Shown one piece after another: positions 1-7,453 of a DNA stretch of 18,314 nt (its first letter is position 1; every line of letters starts with the position of its first letter). The stretch lies in NCBI GenBank assembly GCA_047616325.1, contig JBLHGN010000040.1, positions 1-18,314 of the forward strand. Direction: 5' to 3'. The position numbers and the translations under genes were made by a program. Under the pieces are notes generated by a model. It saw only the letters and a program-made list of their open reading frames with translations. It searched no databases and was not told where the DNA came from. This DNA is from JBLHGN01 sp047616325. Its GTDB lineage: Bacteria; Pseudomonadota; Gammaproteobacteria; Pseudomonadales; Cellvibrionaceae.

Positions 1-267
1 GAAGCGACTATTATTGGCAATCAACTTTAAGCGCCCGGATTGATGGCGGTAACTCCACCCTATCCAGTGATCCCGTGCGGCACATTTTAAGGCTGCCGCT
101 GAAAAGCTAATCAGTCCCACCCACTGCCCTTCATAGATCGCCACGTACCAGAGAGTCTCACCAATCTTTGGGATAGCGCCCAAATAGTGATGTTCTTCCA
201 TGAGTTGCTGGTATTGAGGCTCTTCTTTTCTAGATATGGGCCTCACTGATAGCTGTTTTAGCTGCAT
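1..267 (-). CDS. DUF4338 (DruA-like) protein, N-terminal part, cut by window edge
   Basis: Translating the minus strand from the ATG at 267 gives 89 uninterrupted codons to the window edge. The product begins MQLKQLSVRP and carries PKIGETLWYVA, FSAAALKCAARD and WIGWS, and ends RLKLIANNSRF. From memory of the family, these are the hallmarks of the N-terminal half of DUF4338 proteins, which include DruA of the Druantia anti-phage system. The same domain also occurs alone or joined to ISAs1-type transposase modules. The only upstream stop in frame is at 328-330, and no ATG, GTG or TTG lies between it and 267, so this start is well supported. The C-terminal two thirds lie outside the window, so defence gene and transposon-related gene cannot be told apart here. 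No druBCDE partner is visible on the window side. Confidence 0.8.
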   Translation of the reverse strand, partial: MQLKQLSVRPISRKEEPQYQQLMEEHHYLGAIPKIGETLWYVAIYEGQWVGLISFSAAALKCAARDHWIGWSYRHQSGRLKLIANNSRF

Positions 268-570
268 GGCGCGTACGTTCTTACTCTCAATGTGAAATAT
301 GACTATACATGCGTACGCTATATTTGTTCAGCGCAGGGGGAGAATGCTAGACGAGGTATAGCTTTGCTAGTAAGAACGAATGCGCCCTGGTAATACCCAT
401 TCCTGCGCTTGACTGCGTAGTGTGTTACCTGCCCGTTAATCCGTTTTTCTGGCTAGCCGTGGGGCCTTTGGCTGTAAAACTCCACTACAGTGATTGACCT
501 TGCTTGGATTGAATGTTTTTTAAGCAATTTTGCGGTTAGGCCGAGAGTCGCTGTTCCCGAATCTTACGAG
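268..570. other. Intergenic region between divergent DUF4338 and SOS genes
   Basis: No convincing gene in about 300 bases. The only patterns seen are two copies of GCGTACG, at 271-277 and 311-317 (the second extends to the palindrome GCGTACGC), which lie around the presumed promoter of the leftward DUF4338 gene, and a short imperfect dyad around 379-402 (GAATG...GGTAATACC.CATTC). I see no clear transposon ends. Confidence 0.5.
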
Positions 571-606
571 TTGCACTGGACAAACATACACTGTATGCTT
601 AAACAG
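571..606 (+). promoter_or_regulatory. SOS promoter with perfect LexA box
   Basis: Positions 591-606 read CTGTATGCTTAAACAG, an exact CTGT-N8-ACAG LexA operator of the gammaproteobacterial type. A possible -10 (TATGCT, 594-599) lies inside the box, and a weak -35 (TTGCAC, 571-576) sits 17 bases upstream of it. LexA bound here would therefore block RNA polymerase. The box ends 21 bases before the ATG at 628. The box and spacing are seen directly; control by LexA is inferred from the known operator consensus. I noticed no other exact CTGT-N8-ACAG in the window, although my scan was by eye. Confidence 0.75.
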
Positions 607-627
607 TCATAGAGATAGGAGGCGAGT

Positions 628-849
628 ATGCTAAATAAGAATCAACCGCTAAATACGGGAGACCAGCTAGCCTCTCCCGCCGGTCGCGCGCTGCAAGTAG
701 CCGATATATTTGTACCCCGCAGCAACAGGGAAAAGAGCAAAACGTTACCCTCGCGCTTTAGAAGCCTCAATCGAAAAATTGTTATATTTGTAAATGGTAG
801 CATGGCGCCCTTGGCCGACATAGAAGCCAACTACCGCCGACTAGGCTGA
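628..849 (+). CDS. Small basic protein, probably SOS-induced, function unknown
   Basis: 73-residue protein with an ATG preceded by AGGAGG five bases upstream, the strongest ribosome binding site I saw in the window, and a perfect LexA box just before that. It is the only clear plus-strand gene here. The protein has a polar N-terminus, a strongly basic middle (RSNREKSK, then SRFRSLNRK) and a short hydrophobic strand-like stretch KIVIFVNG near residues 50-57. There is no signal peptide and no full-length membrane helix. It does not match SulA, DinI, YebG, TisB or SymE as I know them, so I give no function. The promoter architecture suggests expression after DNA damage. A terminator-like hairpin follows, so it is probably monocistronic. 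The main doubt is whether homologues exist. Confidence 0.7.
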   Translation: MLNKNQPLNTGDQLASPAGRALQVADIFVPRSNREKSKTLPSRFRSLNRKIVIFVNGSMAPLADIEANYRRLG

Positions 850-882
850 TGCGAATTGCCTGTACAGTTTATTGAAAGGCTG

Positions 883-913
883 CCTCCTAACAAGTTTTTG
901 TCGGGCGTTTTTT
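883..913 (+). terminator. Probable rho-independent terminator after SOS gene
   Basis: An imperfect hairpin (CCTCCTAACAA, loop, TTGTCGGGCG, with mismatches) is followed directly by six T residues at 908-913, about 35 bases after the stop of the 73-residue gene. The stem is weak but the position fits. Confidence 0.45.
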
Positions 914-1511
914 CTTAAACGCTACTTACCGTGAAAATCGGGAACAACCCCCTTTTATCGCACTTTACTGCTTTATTCAGGCTTGTGTTGCGCGCATTCA
1001 TACATTAGCTTTATGGGGTATTGTGAATAAACGCGATATTTTTTTCCTAACACGCTGTAAACCCTGCAGTACGCGCCCAGCAGAGGTGCTACATTTTTAA
1101 TGAGGCGAGTTCACCAACGAACAGGACTTCAATGGAAAGAGCTCCCTCTTTCTTGTTAGGCTGCTTCAGTTTGCATTAATTATTAACCTCCAATTAGTCG
1201 AATGGCGCTTGATGCACCCCTAACGCGCCACGAAATATATGAGGCGCCAGTTGCGTAATATTACTATTTAGCTCAACTATTCGTCCAACGCAGCCCTTGG
1301 CTTGCGGTTAATTAAATGACAGATTTCGACCCAAAGCGGCCATTTGGCGAATAATGTTAAAGATAGCTTTTCTCGGCCTAAGCGGACATTTGAGCTCAGT
1401 ATTTTTATCAACGACTCTGACCCTATTGATCTAATAAATAGCCTAACTACTATTAGGTGATGCATCAACCCGGCCTGATATGGTTAGTGGATATCAATCT
1501 GATTTGGCTTG
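914..1511. other. Gene-poor accessory stretch without recognisable gene
   Basis: About 600 bases with no open frame that I can defend. A 63-codon minus-strand frame (1277-1468, TTG start) has no ribosome binding site and no recognisable motif. On the minus strand GGAGG is followed ten bases later by a six-codon frame that starts with ATG and ends in TAA (near 1160-1195). Single integron-like core motifs (GTTAGGC near 1155, GCCTAAC at 1441) occur but do not pair into an attC fold. The stretch may be decayed mobile DNA; that is inference. Confidence 0.45.
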
Positions 1512-1886
1512 TCAGTCGGTCAAAATGGGTGTTACAGCCGTCACCACTTTATTGGATACTACACCAAGCCAGCGGGATTTTCGGCCCTGGATGACCAAAA
1601 CCATAGGGCGAATAGGCAAGTATTCTTTCCATGCCTGCATGTCAATTGATGATGGGGCTGGATGATCTTCTGGATGAGTATGCCATTCTCCAATCCATGC
1701 TTGTATGTGCTCCGAAGATTGCCAAGCGGCTAACACAACGTTCTGATGGTGGCGGCTTTTCCGGAGGAAGCTAAATCGTGAGGCGCTATCATGTTGGTTC
1801 GGTCTTGTTGCATCAACGACTTTGATGTGATGTTCGCCCCTATACTCCCCGATCAAAATTCCAGCTGATTCAGTATCGCGAACCAA
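1512..1886 (-). CDS. Orphan JAB/JAMM metalloprotease (Cap3/TIGR02256-like), start unclear
   Basis: The frame encodes a complete JAMM zinc-protease signature: Glu6 in ESAGILIG, then H69-T-H71, seven residues, and S79-x-x-D82, numbered from the TTG at 1886. The text around it (RFSF, GEWHTHPED) closely resembles the prokaryotic JAB family that includes Cap3 of type II CBASS and related ubiquitin-like-processing enzymes. These remove conjugates made by an E1/E2-like partner. The open frame continues upstream to a stop at 2031-2033, and residues such as SGFLLFESKVISIIEAYKQN look like the missing first strand and helix. However, no ATG, GTG or TTG with a ribosome binding site lies in that stretch. 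The gene may therefore have a lost start, an upstream frameshift or an unusual start codon. No E1/E2 or CD-NTase gene is beside it. The catalytic residues are intact. Confidence 0.7.
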   Translation of the reverse strand: MVRDTESAGILIGEYRGEHHIKVVDATRPNQHDSASRFSFLRKSRHHQNVVLAAWQSSEHIQAWIGEWHTHPEDHPAPSSIDMQAWKEYLPIRPMVLVIQGRKSRWLGVVSNKVVTAVTPILTD

Positions 1887-2101
1887 ATTCTGCTTGTACG
1901 CTTCAATAATCGAGATTACCTTGCTTTCAAAAAGTAAAAAGCCACTGTTCTCAATTTTGGCAGTTATTTCGAACGTACAGACAATATCAACATTAAAACA
2001 CCAGCAATAATATATATTATTTTTATGGCGTCAAAATTTCCTTCAAAAACACAATAGAAGTTCACCAATTTTAAACAAGTATGGCCGTTACAAACTATTT
2101 A

Positions 2102-3247
2102 TTATTTGTCTTCGAAAAAAGCTTCGATGGCGTCGCGCTCCCACATTGCGTCTTGGTAGCCCAATTCCATTAACTCGTTACAGTACTCGCGGGAGAACAG
2201 CAAATAACTGGCCGCTGCTGAGCCTCCTCCTTTTGCGGTGGCCCCGGTACTGCGCATAAAAAAGCGCATACTTTGTGGCATATTGCGTATACGACGCCCG
2301 GCTATTTTATCCAATGCTTTAGACGGGGAAATAATCAAAGTATCTACTGGACGCAAATGCCCGGTGTTTTCACATCGTTCATCGGGTAGCAAGCGAATTA
2401 AATCGTTCACGCGCTCTAAATGTTCAATATCCCCCTCCAAGGCGTCGATAAAGGCGCTGTTAAACATTTGCCCGAGAATTTGCGCCATGGATGGAGAGTG
2501 TCTCACACGGCTTGTTTTTTTTAACTCCCAATGGGCATTTTTACTTCTATTGCCACTGACACCAATAATGAATACACGGTCGGCACCGAGGTGCAAAGCC
2601 GAACTTATCGGTGCCATTTGCCGCATGGCACCGTCGCCGAAGTACTCGAAGTTGAGCTTTACTGTGGGGAATATTGTCGGGATGGCTGAAGAGGCCAACA
2701 AATGATCCACCAAGATTTTCGAAGGCGTTCCAACGCGTCTGTAGCGTCGCCAACCTCGGAGAGCCGGATTTCCTTGAAAAAAGCTGACGGATTCACCCGA
2801 GTTGTATCCCAATGCAGTTATGCAAAGCGCCTCCAAATCACCCGATGCAATACGTTTTTCCAAATTTTCGAATGGAATTACCTTATTGAGAAGTTCGCGA
2901 AGTGGTGCGTTGTCTAGCAATGCCAATGGGCGGTCTCTGCCAACACCTTCATTAAACAAAGACGCCACCACCTTCGCGATACCGCTCAGTTGTGCCCACC
3001 AACCCACTCGAAAAACTTGTTCAATCTCCAAGCTGCGCCAAGTTTCAGCCAAACCCAGTGCCGCTGCCCTAAATTCTCCAGGGTGTGCGGCCATCGCCGC
3101 AGCATTGATTGCACCCGCTGAGGTACCGCAAATAATGGGAAATGGATTGTGAAGATGGGGCAAGATGTCAGAAACACCCTGTAATACCCCGGCCTGATAA
3201 GATGCTCGCGCGCCACCACCGGATAGAATGAGTGCATTAGTCGGCAT
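2102..3247 (-). CDS. Patatin-like phospholipase family protein
   Basis: 381 residues. The oxyanion-hole loop GGGAR (10-14), nucleophile elbow G-T-S43-A-G and catalytic Asp205 in DGA give the complete Ser-Asp dyad of patatin lipid acyl hydrolases. The protein begins directly with the first beta strand (ALILSGGG), with no signal peptide, so it is probably cytosolic and acts on membrane lipids. The pattern SGGGARASYQAGVL resembles the common chromosomal patatin of gammaproteobacteria rather than CapV-type immune effectors. The ATG at 3247 lacks a strong ribosome binding site. The acyl-CoA synthetase gene lies 222 bp upstream on the same strand with a perfect dyad between them, so this gene probably has its own promoter. 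A role in phospholipid turnover beside fatty-acid catabolism genes is plausible but inferred. Confidence 0.9.
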   Translation of the reverse strand: MPTNALILSGGGARASYQAGVLQGVSDILPHLHNPFPIICGTSAGAINAAAMAAHPGEFRAAALGLAETWRSLEIEQVFRVGWWAQLSGIAKVVASLFNEGVGRDRPLALLDNAPLRELLNKVIPFENLEKRIASGDLEALCITALGYNSGESVSFFQGNPALRGWRRYRRVGTPSKILVDHLLASSAIPTIFPTVKLNFEYFGDGAMRQMAPISSALHLGADRVFIIGVSGNRSKNAHWELKKTSRVRHSPSMAQILGQMFNSAFIDALEGDIEHLERVNDLIRLLPDERCENTGHLRPVDTLIISPSKALDKIAGRRIRNMPQSMRFFMRSTGATAKGGGSAAASYLLFSREYCNELMELGYQDAMWERDAIEAFFEDK

Positions 3248-3300
3248 TTTTTAGTTGTATACTCCGCGACATCCAGTTGAGTTTTATGAGCACTAAGTTC

Positions 3301-3323
3301 ACACGCTCATATTATGAGCGTGT
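3301..3323. repeat. Perfect 10-bp inverted repeat upstream of patatin gene
   Basis: ACACGCTCAT (3301-3310) and ATGAGCGTGT (3314-3323) flank a three-base spacer. A further partial copy, TTATGAGCAC, lies just outside near 3283. No T-run follows on either strand, so an operator or a rho-independent-like relic are both possible. It lies between the end of the acyl-CoA synthetase gene and the start of the patatin gene, about 55 bases upstream of the latter. Confidence 0.6.
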
Positions 3324-3469
3324 CTCTGTGTCTATGGTGAGCGATTCTATAATAAAACCACTATGATGTGTGCGCAGCACTTCGCAATCTTAGACTTTAC
3401 TCTGGCCTAATCTGAAGCTGGCTACACCTTGTAGTATGGCGCGAAACATTGATTTCTTCCAGTCCAAGA

Positions 3470-5080
3470 CTAAGAGGTTTCGTCCCGGAGTTCACGCCGT
3501 AGAACTTTACCTACATTCGATTTCGGCAGACTGTCCCTAAATATGATGTTTTTTGGACGTTTATACGCGGTAAAATTCTCTCGGCAATAGTTTTTAACAT
3601 CTTCTACGCTAAGGCCTGGATCGGCCGGCACAACAAATAGCTTAACGGCCTCTCCGCTGCGCTCATCACTTACACCTACGGCCGCCGCCTCAAGAATACC
3701 GGGGTGCAGTGTTACCACATCTTCAATTTCGTTGGGGTATACGTTAAAACCCGACACCAAAATCATATCTTTTTTGCGATCAACAATCTTATAACGCCCA
3801 TGCTCTAGGAATATTGCCATGTCACCTGTTTTAAACCATCCGTCCTTAGTCAATACTTTCTCCGTTTCATCAGGCCTATTCCAATATTCCTTCATCACCT
3901 GGGGGCCTCTTGCACACAGCTCACCTACACCACCTGGGGCGACCTCGTCTCCCTGCTCATCAATTAATTTGATTTCGGTTTCTGGAAGCGGTAGGCCAAT
4001 AGTGCCCTGCAAAACGTTGGTTACTTTATTGCCGCATAATACAGGTGAAGTTTCTGTGAGGCCGTAGCCCTCGTAAACAACTCGACCAGTGAGCGTTTTC
4101 CAAAGCGCTGCGGCATCTTCCGTCAATGCCATACCGCCCGCGGAGGAGACATTAAGCTCGGAGAAATCTATTTGTTTGGCACCAGCGTAGTGCCCCAAGG
4201 CTACATACAAAGTATTAATTCCAACAAATACCGTCATTTTTATGTTTTTTAGGGCTGAGACAATTGACGCCAAATCTCGCGGGTTCGGGATTAAAATATT
4301 GTGGCTGCCCATAGAAAACGCACACATTCCGTGTAAGTTGTATGCGTAAATATGGTATAGCGGTAAACACGCCACATAGACTTCTCTACCCTCTCTAAAG
4401 GCTTCTGGCATATGACATATCATTTGCCAGACATTACTAGCCAAATTTCCATGGCTAAGCACAGCACCCTTGGAAACTCCCGTAGTGCCACCGGTATATT
4501 GAAGCGCCAAGATGGAATTTTCGTCTGTGTGGAAGTGTTTTAAAGGCTGCGCAGGTGACGAGACTAGATGACGGAAGTGAATTGAATGTTTGAAAACCAC
4601 CTTGGGCACCATTTTTTTAACGTGCTTGACCACAAGATTAATTATTTGGCGCTTAGGAGACGGATGTAAATCGGCAAAATCGGTCACAATCACCGTCTCT
4701 ACAGCGGTATCCTCAACTATTTTTGCTGCACTTCCCGCCACATTTGAGAGCACCACCAACACCTTGGCACCGCTGTCGATAAGCTGATGTTTTAACTCTC
4801 TCGAGGTATACAGTGGGTTGGTATTTACAACGATTAAACCCGCACGAATAGCACCGTACATCGCAATGGGATACTGCAATATATTGGGCATTTGCAAGGC
4901 GATTCTATCACCAGGTTCAAGACCTAATTGATTATGTAAGTAACTAGCAAAACGCATGCTCAGCTCATCTACATCGCGGAAACTTAGGGTGTGCCCTGCA
5001 CAGGTAAATGCCGGTGAATCCGCGTAGGAATCAAAGACGTGTTCGATCAATTCGAGTAGATTCTTATATCGAGGTATCAA
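3470..5080 (-). CDS. fadD: Long-chain fatty-acid CoA ligase (FadD family)
   Basis: 536-residue ANL-superfamily enzyme that activates fatty acids to acyl-CoA through an acyl-adenylate. Motifs in order: the ATP loop YTGGTTGVSKG at 195-205, YGLTETSPV, the hinge region GWFKTGD, DRKKDMILVSGFNVYP (fatty acyl-CoA synthetase signature), and the C-terminal PKSNVGKVLRR with presumed catalytic Lys525. The N-terminal segment VVNTNPLYTSRE is typical of FadD. The start is TTG: a TAA lies six codons upstream in frame, and GGAG sits seven bases before the TTG. This makes the protein about 20-25 residues shorter at the N-terminus than E. coli FadD, whose extra segment precedes the core fold. The acyl-CoA dehydrogenase gene lies 279 bp upstream, which points to a beta-oxidation role. 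Chain-length preference cannot be read from sequence. Confidence 0.93.
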   Translation of the reverse strand: MIPRYKNLLELIEHVFDSYADSPAFTCAGHTLSFRDVDELSMRFASYLHNQLGLEPGDRIALQMPNILQYPIAMYGAIRAGLIVVNTNPLYTSRELKHQLIDSGAKVLVVLSNVAGSAAKIVEDTAVETVIVTDFADLHPSPKRQIINLVVKHVKKMVPKVVFKHSIHFRHLVSSPAQPLKHFHTDENSILALQYTGGTTGVSKGAVLSHGNLASNVWQMICHMPEAFREGREVYVACLPLYHIYAYNLHGMCAFSMGSHNILIPNPRDLASIVSALKNIKMTVFVGINTLYVALGHYAGAKQIDFSELNVSSAGGMALTEDAAALWKTLTGRVVYEGYGLTETSPVLCGNKVTNVLQGTIGLPLPETEIKLIDEQGDEVAPGGVGELCARGPQVMKEYWNRPDETEKVLTKDGWFKTGDMAIFLEHGRYKIVDRKKDMILVSGFNVYPNEIEDVVTLHPGILEAAAVGVSDERSGEAVKLFVVPADPGLSVEDVKNYCRENFTAYKRPKNIIFRDSLPKSNVGKVLRRELRDETS

Positions 5081-5110
5081 GCGCTTACTCCACTTTTAAT
5101 GGATTAAACC

Positions 5111-5169
5111 CCATCCGAATACAATGGATGGTGTATGGTCATTAGAGTATTTACTAAATTGTGTTAGTA
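5111..5169. promoter_or_regulatory. Upstream region of fadD with two short dyads
   Basis: CCATCC (5111-5116) pairs with GGATGG (5126-5131), and TACTAA (5152-5157) with TTAGTA (5164-5169). Both are perfect 6-bp arms and lie 30-90 bases before the TTG start. They may be operators, but short dyads of this size can occur by chance. Confidence 0.3.
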
Positions 5170-5359
5170 GCGGCGCCACAAAAAGTAAGAATAAATCTAA
5201 TCTGAGCTGAAAACGTGAGCACTTCAATTATTATAGATTGCTTATTACGGTGATGGTCGTCTAGTTTTTACAATCATTATTCGCGTTCTTTCGAATAAAG
5301 TTCGTCGTTTAATAAACAAGGCGATTAGGACACCGACTTCTTTCGATAACGACTCAAGC

Positions 5360-7144
5360 TTAAAACTCTTCCAAGTCAAAATCCATCAAATTATTAGCGC
5401 CAGATTTCATAGACACAAGCAGGGCTTTGGTTCTAGGCAAAATGCGCTGAAAATAAAACCGTGCCGTTTTAATTTTACTGGAATAGAACAGCGCTTCAGA
5501 TTCATTGTTTGACACTAGTGCCAATTGTGCCGCCCTCGCCCAAAAATACGCCAAAGTGACGTAACCTGAAAACATAAGATAATCGACACTGGCCGCACCC
5601 ACCTCCTCTGGGTTTTCCATGGCGCTAAGACCGATATGCATGGTTGCGTCACCCCACTCTTTGTTGGCCTCAGCGAGAGGTGCGACAAACTCGTGCATGG
5701 CCTCCACATCCGAATTAGCCTGACAAAACTTATGAATCATCTTGGTAAATCGCTTTAGACTTTCACCTTGGCTCATAAGCACTTTTCGACCGAGTAAATC
5801 TAATGCTTGAATTCCGGTGGTGCCTTCATAGAGCATGGATATGCGACAGTCTCGCACGTTTTGCTCTACACCCCACTCTTTCACGTATCCGTGGCCACCG
5901 AAACACTGCAAAGCTAAGTTTGATGACTCAAACCCCGATTCGGTTAAGAAAGCTTTGGCAATGGGCGTTAGTAGCGCAAGTAATTCGCTGGACTCGTCCT
6001 TCAGTGCAGCGTCATCGGAGGCGTGTTCAATGTCCACCAATTGCGAAAGGTAGTAGATCAACATGCGCCCACCTTCAGCTATGGCCTTTTGCGTGAGCAG
6101 CATTCGACGAACGTCTGGATGGCAAATTATCGGATCAGCTGGGCTGCTGGGATTTTTAACTCCTGACAATGCACGACTTTGAAGTCTGTCTTTAGCGTAG
6201 TCCAGGGATTTTTGGTAACCCAATTCTGCATGTGCCAAACCCTGTACGGCAGTACCAATACGCGCGGTGTTCATAAAAGTGAACATACAATTTAAACCAC
6301 GGTTTGGTGGACCAATGAGAAATCCTTTGGCATTGTCAAAGTTCATCACACAGGTAGAATTTGCGTGAATGCCCATTTTGTGTTCGATGGACCCACAAGT
6401 AACACCATTTTTGTCCCCCGCCTCACCCGACGCGTCGGGCAAATATTTAGGCACGATGAAAAGTGAGATGCCTTTAGTGCCCTGCGGAGCGTCTGGGAGA
6501 CGCGCCAACACAATGTGAATTATGTTGTCTGACATGTCATGTTCTCCAGCAGAAATAAAGATTTTGGTGCCCGTTATACTATACCCCCCCTCGGAGGGCT
6601 CGGCCTTAGTGCGAAGCATGCCAAGATCTGTACCGCAATGGGGTTCGGTCAGACACATGGTGCCCGTCCATGAACCTTCAACTAATTTGGTCAAATAACT
6701 TTGTTTTTGCTCATCAGTACCGTGCTGTTCCAGGGTGTTCATGGCACCGTGGGAAAGCCCAGGGTACATCGCCCATGACCAGTTGGCGGTGCCAACCATT
6801 TCGCTTAGTATTGTGCCAAGTGATTGAGGCAAACCCTGCCCGCCCATTTCTGGAGCGTGACACATAGAGGGCCAACCTGCTTCTACATACTGTTTGTAGG
6901 CTTCTTTAAAACCAGTGGGGGTAGTGACATCACCGTCGACCCATGTGCAGCCCTCTGTGTCACCAACGCCGTTTAATGGAGCCAACACATTTTCACAAAA
7001 CTTGGCATTTTCTTCCATTACCGCACTGACAATATCGGCAGATGCATCTTCACCCATTCCCAAGCGCTGGTAGTGTGCGCCGTAATTAAGCAACTCATTC
7101 ATTACAAACTGCATATCTCGCATGGGGACTTTGTAATCAGACAT
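5360..7144 (-). CDS. Acyl-CoA dehydrogenase, long form with C-terminal domain
   Basis: 594 residues, longer than classical 380-residue acyl-CoA dehydrogenases. It belongs to the long subgroup with an extra N-terminal segment and an added C-terminal domain (as in Pseudomonas FadE5-like enzymes and DmdC). It catalyses the FAD-dependent first oxidation of acyl-CoA. Visible motifs: substrate/FAD loop CLTEPHCGTDLG, GTKIFISAGEHDM, KMGIHANSTC, and the catalytic base Glu440 in MLYEGTTGIQALDLLGRK. The region after about residue 460 is the additional C-terminal domain. The ATG has AGAGGA eight bases upstream. The acyl-CoA synthetase follows on the same strand 279 bp downstream, and an AraC-type regulator gene lies upstream. 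Methylmercaptopropionyl-CoA dehydrogenase (DmdC) is a close paralogue, so the exact substrate is open; a fatty acyl-CoA is likelier given the FadD neighbour. Confidence 0.93.
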   Translation of the reverse strand: MSDYKVPMRDMQFVMNELLNYGAHYQRLGMGEDASADIVSAVMEENAKFCENVLAPLNGVGDTEGCTWVDGDVTTPTGFKEAYKQYVEAGWPSMCHAPEMGGQGLPQSLGTILSEMVGTANWSWAMYPGLSHGAMNTLEQHGTDEQKQSYLTKLVEGSWTGTMCLTEPHCGTDLGMLRTKAEPSEGGYSITGTKIFISAGEHDMSDNIIHIVLARLPDAPQGTKGISLFIVPKYLPDASGEAGDKNGVTCGSIEHKMGIHANSTCVMNFDNAKGFLIGPPNRGLNCMFTFMNTARIGTAVQGLAHAELGYQKSLDYAKDRLQSRALSGVKNPSSPADPIICHPDVRRMLLTQKAIAEGGRMLIYYLSQLVDIEHASDDAALKDESSELLALLTPIAKAFLTESGFESSNLALQCFGGHGYVKEWGVEQNVRDCRISMLYEGTTGIQALDLLGRKVLMSQGESLKRFTKMIHKFCQANSDVEAMHEFVAPLAEANKEWGDATMHIGLSAMENPEEVGAASVDYLMFSGYVTLAYFWARAAQLALVSNNESEALFYSSKIKTARFYFQRILPRTKALLVSMKSGANNLMDFDLEEF

Positions 7145-7202
7145 AGTTTTAATCCTCTATATATTTGAGCCATTTGGCCCTTCTATAAGTGTAGATACAA
7201 TT

Positions 7203-7222
7203 GCCAAAAACGTCATTTTGGC
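7203..7222. repeat. 7-bp inverted repeat upstream of acyl-CoA dehydrogenase
   Basis: GCCAAAA (7203-7209) and TTTTGGC (7216-7222) are separated by six bases, about 60-80 bases before the ATG of the dehydrogenase. A smaller dyad GCCATTTGGC lies nearer the gene (about 7169-7178) and repeats the GCCA/TGGC half-sites. This could be an operator pair, for example for the neighbouring AraC protein; no T-run supports a terminator. Confidence 0.4.
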
Positions 7223-7234
7223 TGACAAATCGAA

Positions 7235-7453
7235 ATGGGAAGAGTTTCGTTTAACATTGAGATAGGGAATTCCTCTGCATCAGTTAAAACAAAAGAGGTG
7301 TATCTCTACTTAGACTGGGACAGTACAGGAAGGCTTAACCCGCCAGCATTTACCTTTAATTGCGCTGAAGGCTCTAAGACTAGATTAGCAAAACTTTTCG
7401 ACGATACAGAGGGAGAGACGCACAACCTTGACAGGTTTTATTTACCGTACTGA
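7235..7453 (+). CDS. Possible small hypothetical protein, antisense orientation
   Basis: A 72-codon plus-strand frame fills the gap between the dehydrogenase and AraC genes and overlaps the end of the AraC gene by 16 bases. Its composition is protein-like (VSFNIEIG, KEVYLYLDWDSTG), with no membrane helix or known motif. It lacks a ribosome binding site, and its ATG lies 13 bases after the dyad at 7203-7222. It uses several codons that are rare in the neighbouring genes (AGA, AGG, ATA, ACA). It could be spurious; I keep it only because no other gene explains the stretch. Confidence 0.25.
   Translation: MGRVSFNIEIGNSSASVKTKEVYLYLDWDSTGRLNPPAFTFNCAEGSKTRLAKLFDDTEGETHNLDRFYLPY

Noticed and set aside
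860..867. CTGTACAG palindrome as a second LexA site
   Set aside because: It lacks the 8-base spacer of the LexA operator and lies after the gene.
1277..1468. 63-codon minus-strand open frame
   Set aside because: TTG start, no ribosome binding site, no recognisable motif, and located in a gene-poor stretch where chance frames are expected.
880..1490. Integron attC sites (GTTAGGC near 1155, GCCTAAC at 1441, CCTAACAAG near 887, GCGCC/GGCGC hairpin near 1220-1260)
   Set aside because: The core boxes either miss the consensus or have no complementary L boxes after the spacer, and spacing to a partner is too long for attC.
1512..3247. Patatin gene plus JAB gene as a reduced CBASS operon (CapV effector and Cap3)
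   Set aside because: The patatin has the SGGGARASYQAGVL pattern of common chromosomal patatins and not the CapV type, and no CD-NTase or E1/E2 gene is present. Same-strand neighbourhood alone is not enough.
5290..5310. TATTCG...CGAATA hairpin after the dehydrogenase gene as its terminator
   Set aside because: Only a 6-bp AT-rich stem and no T-run on the minus strand after it.
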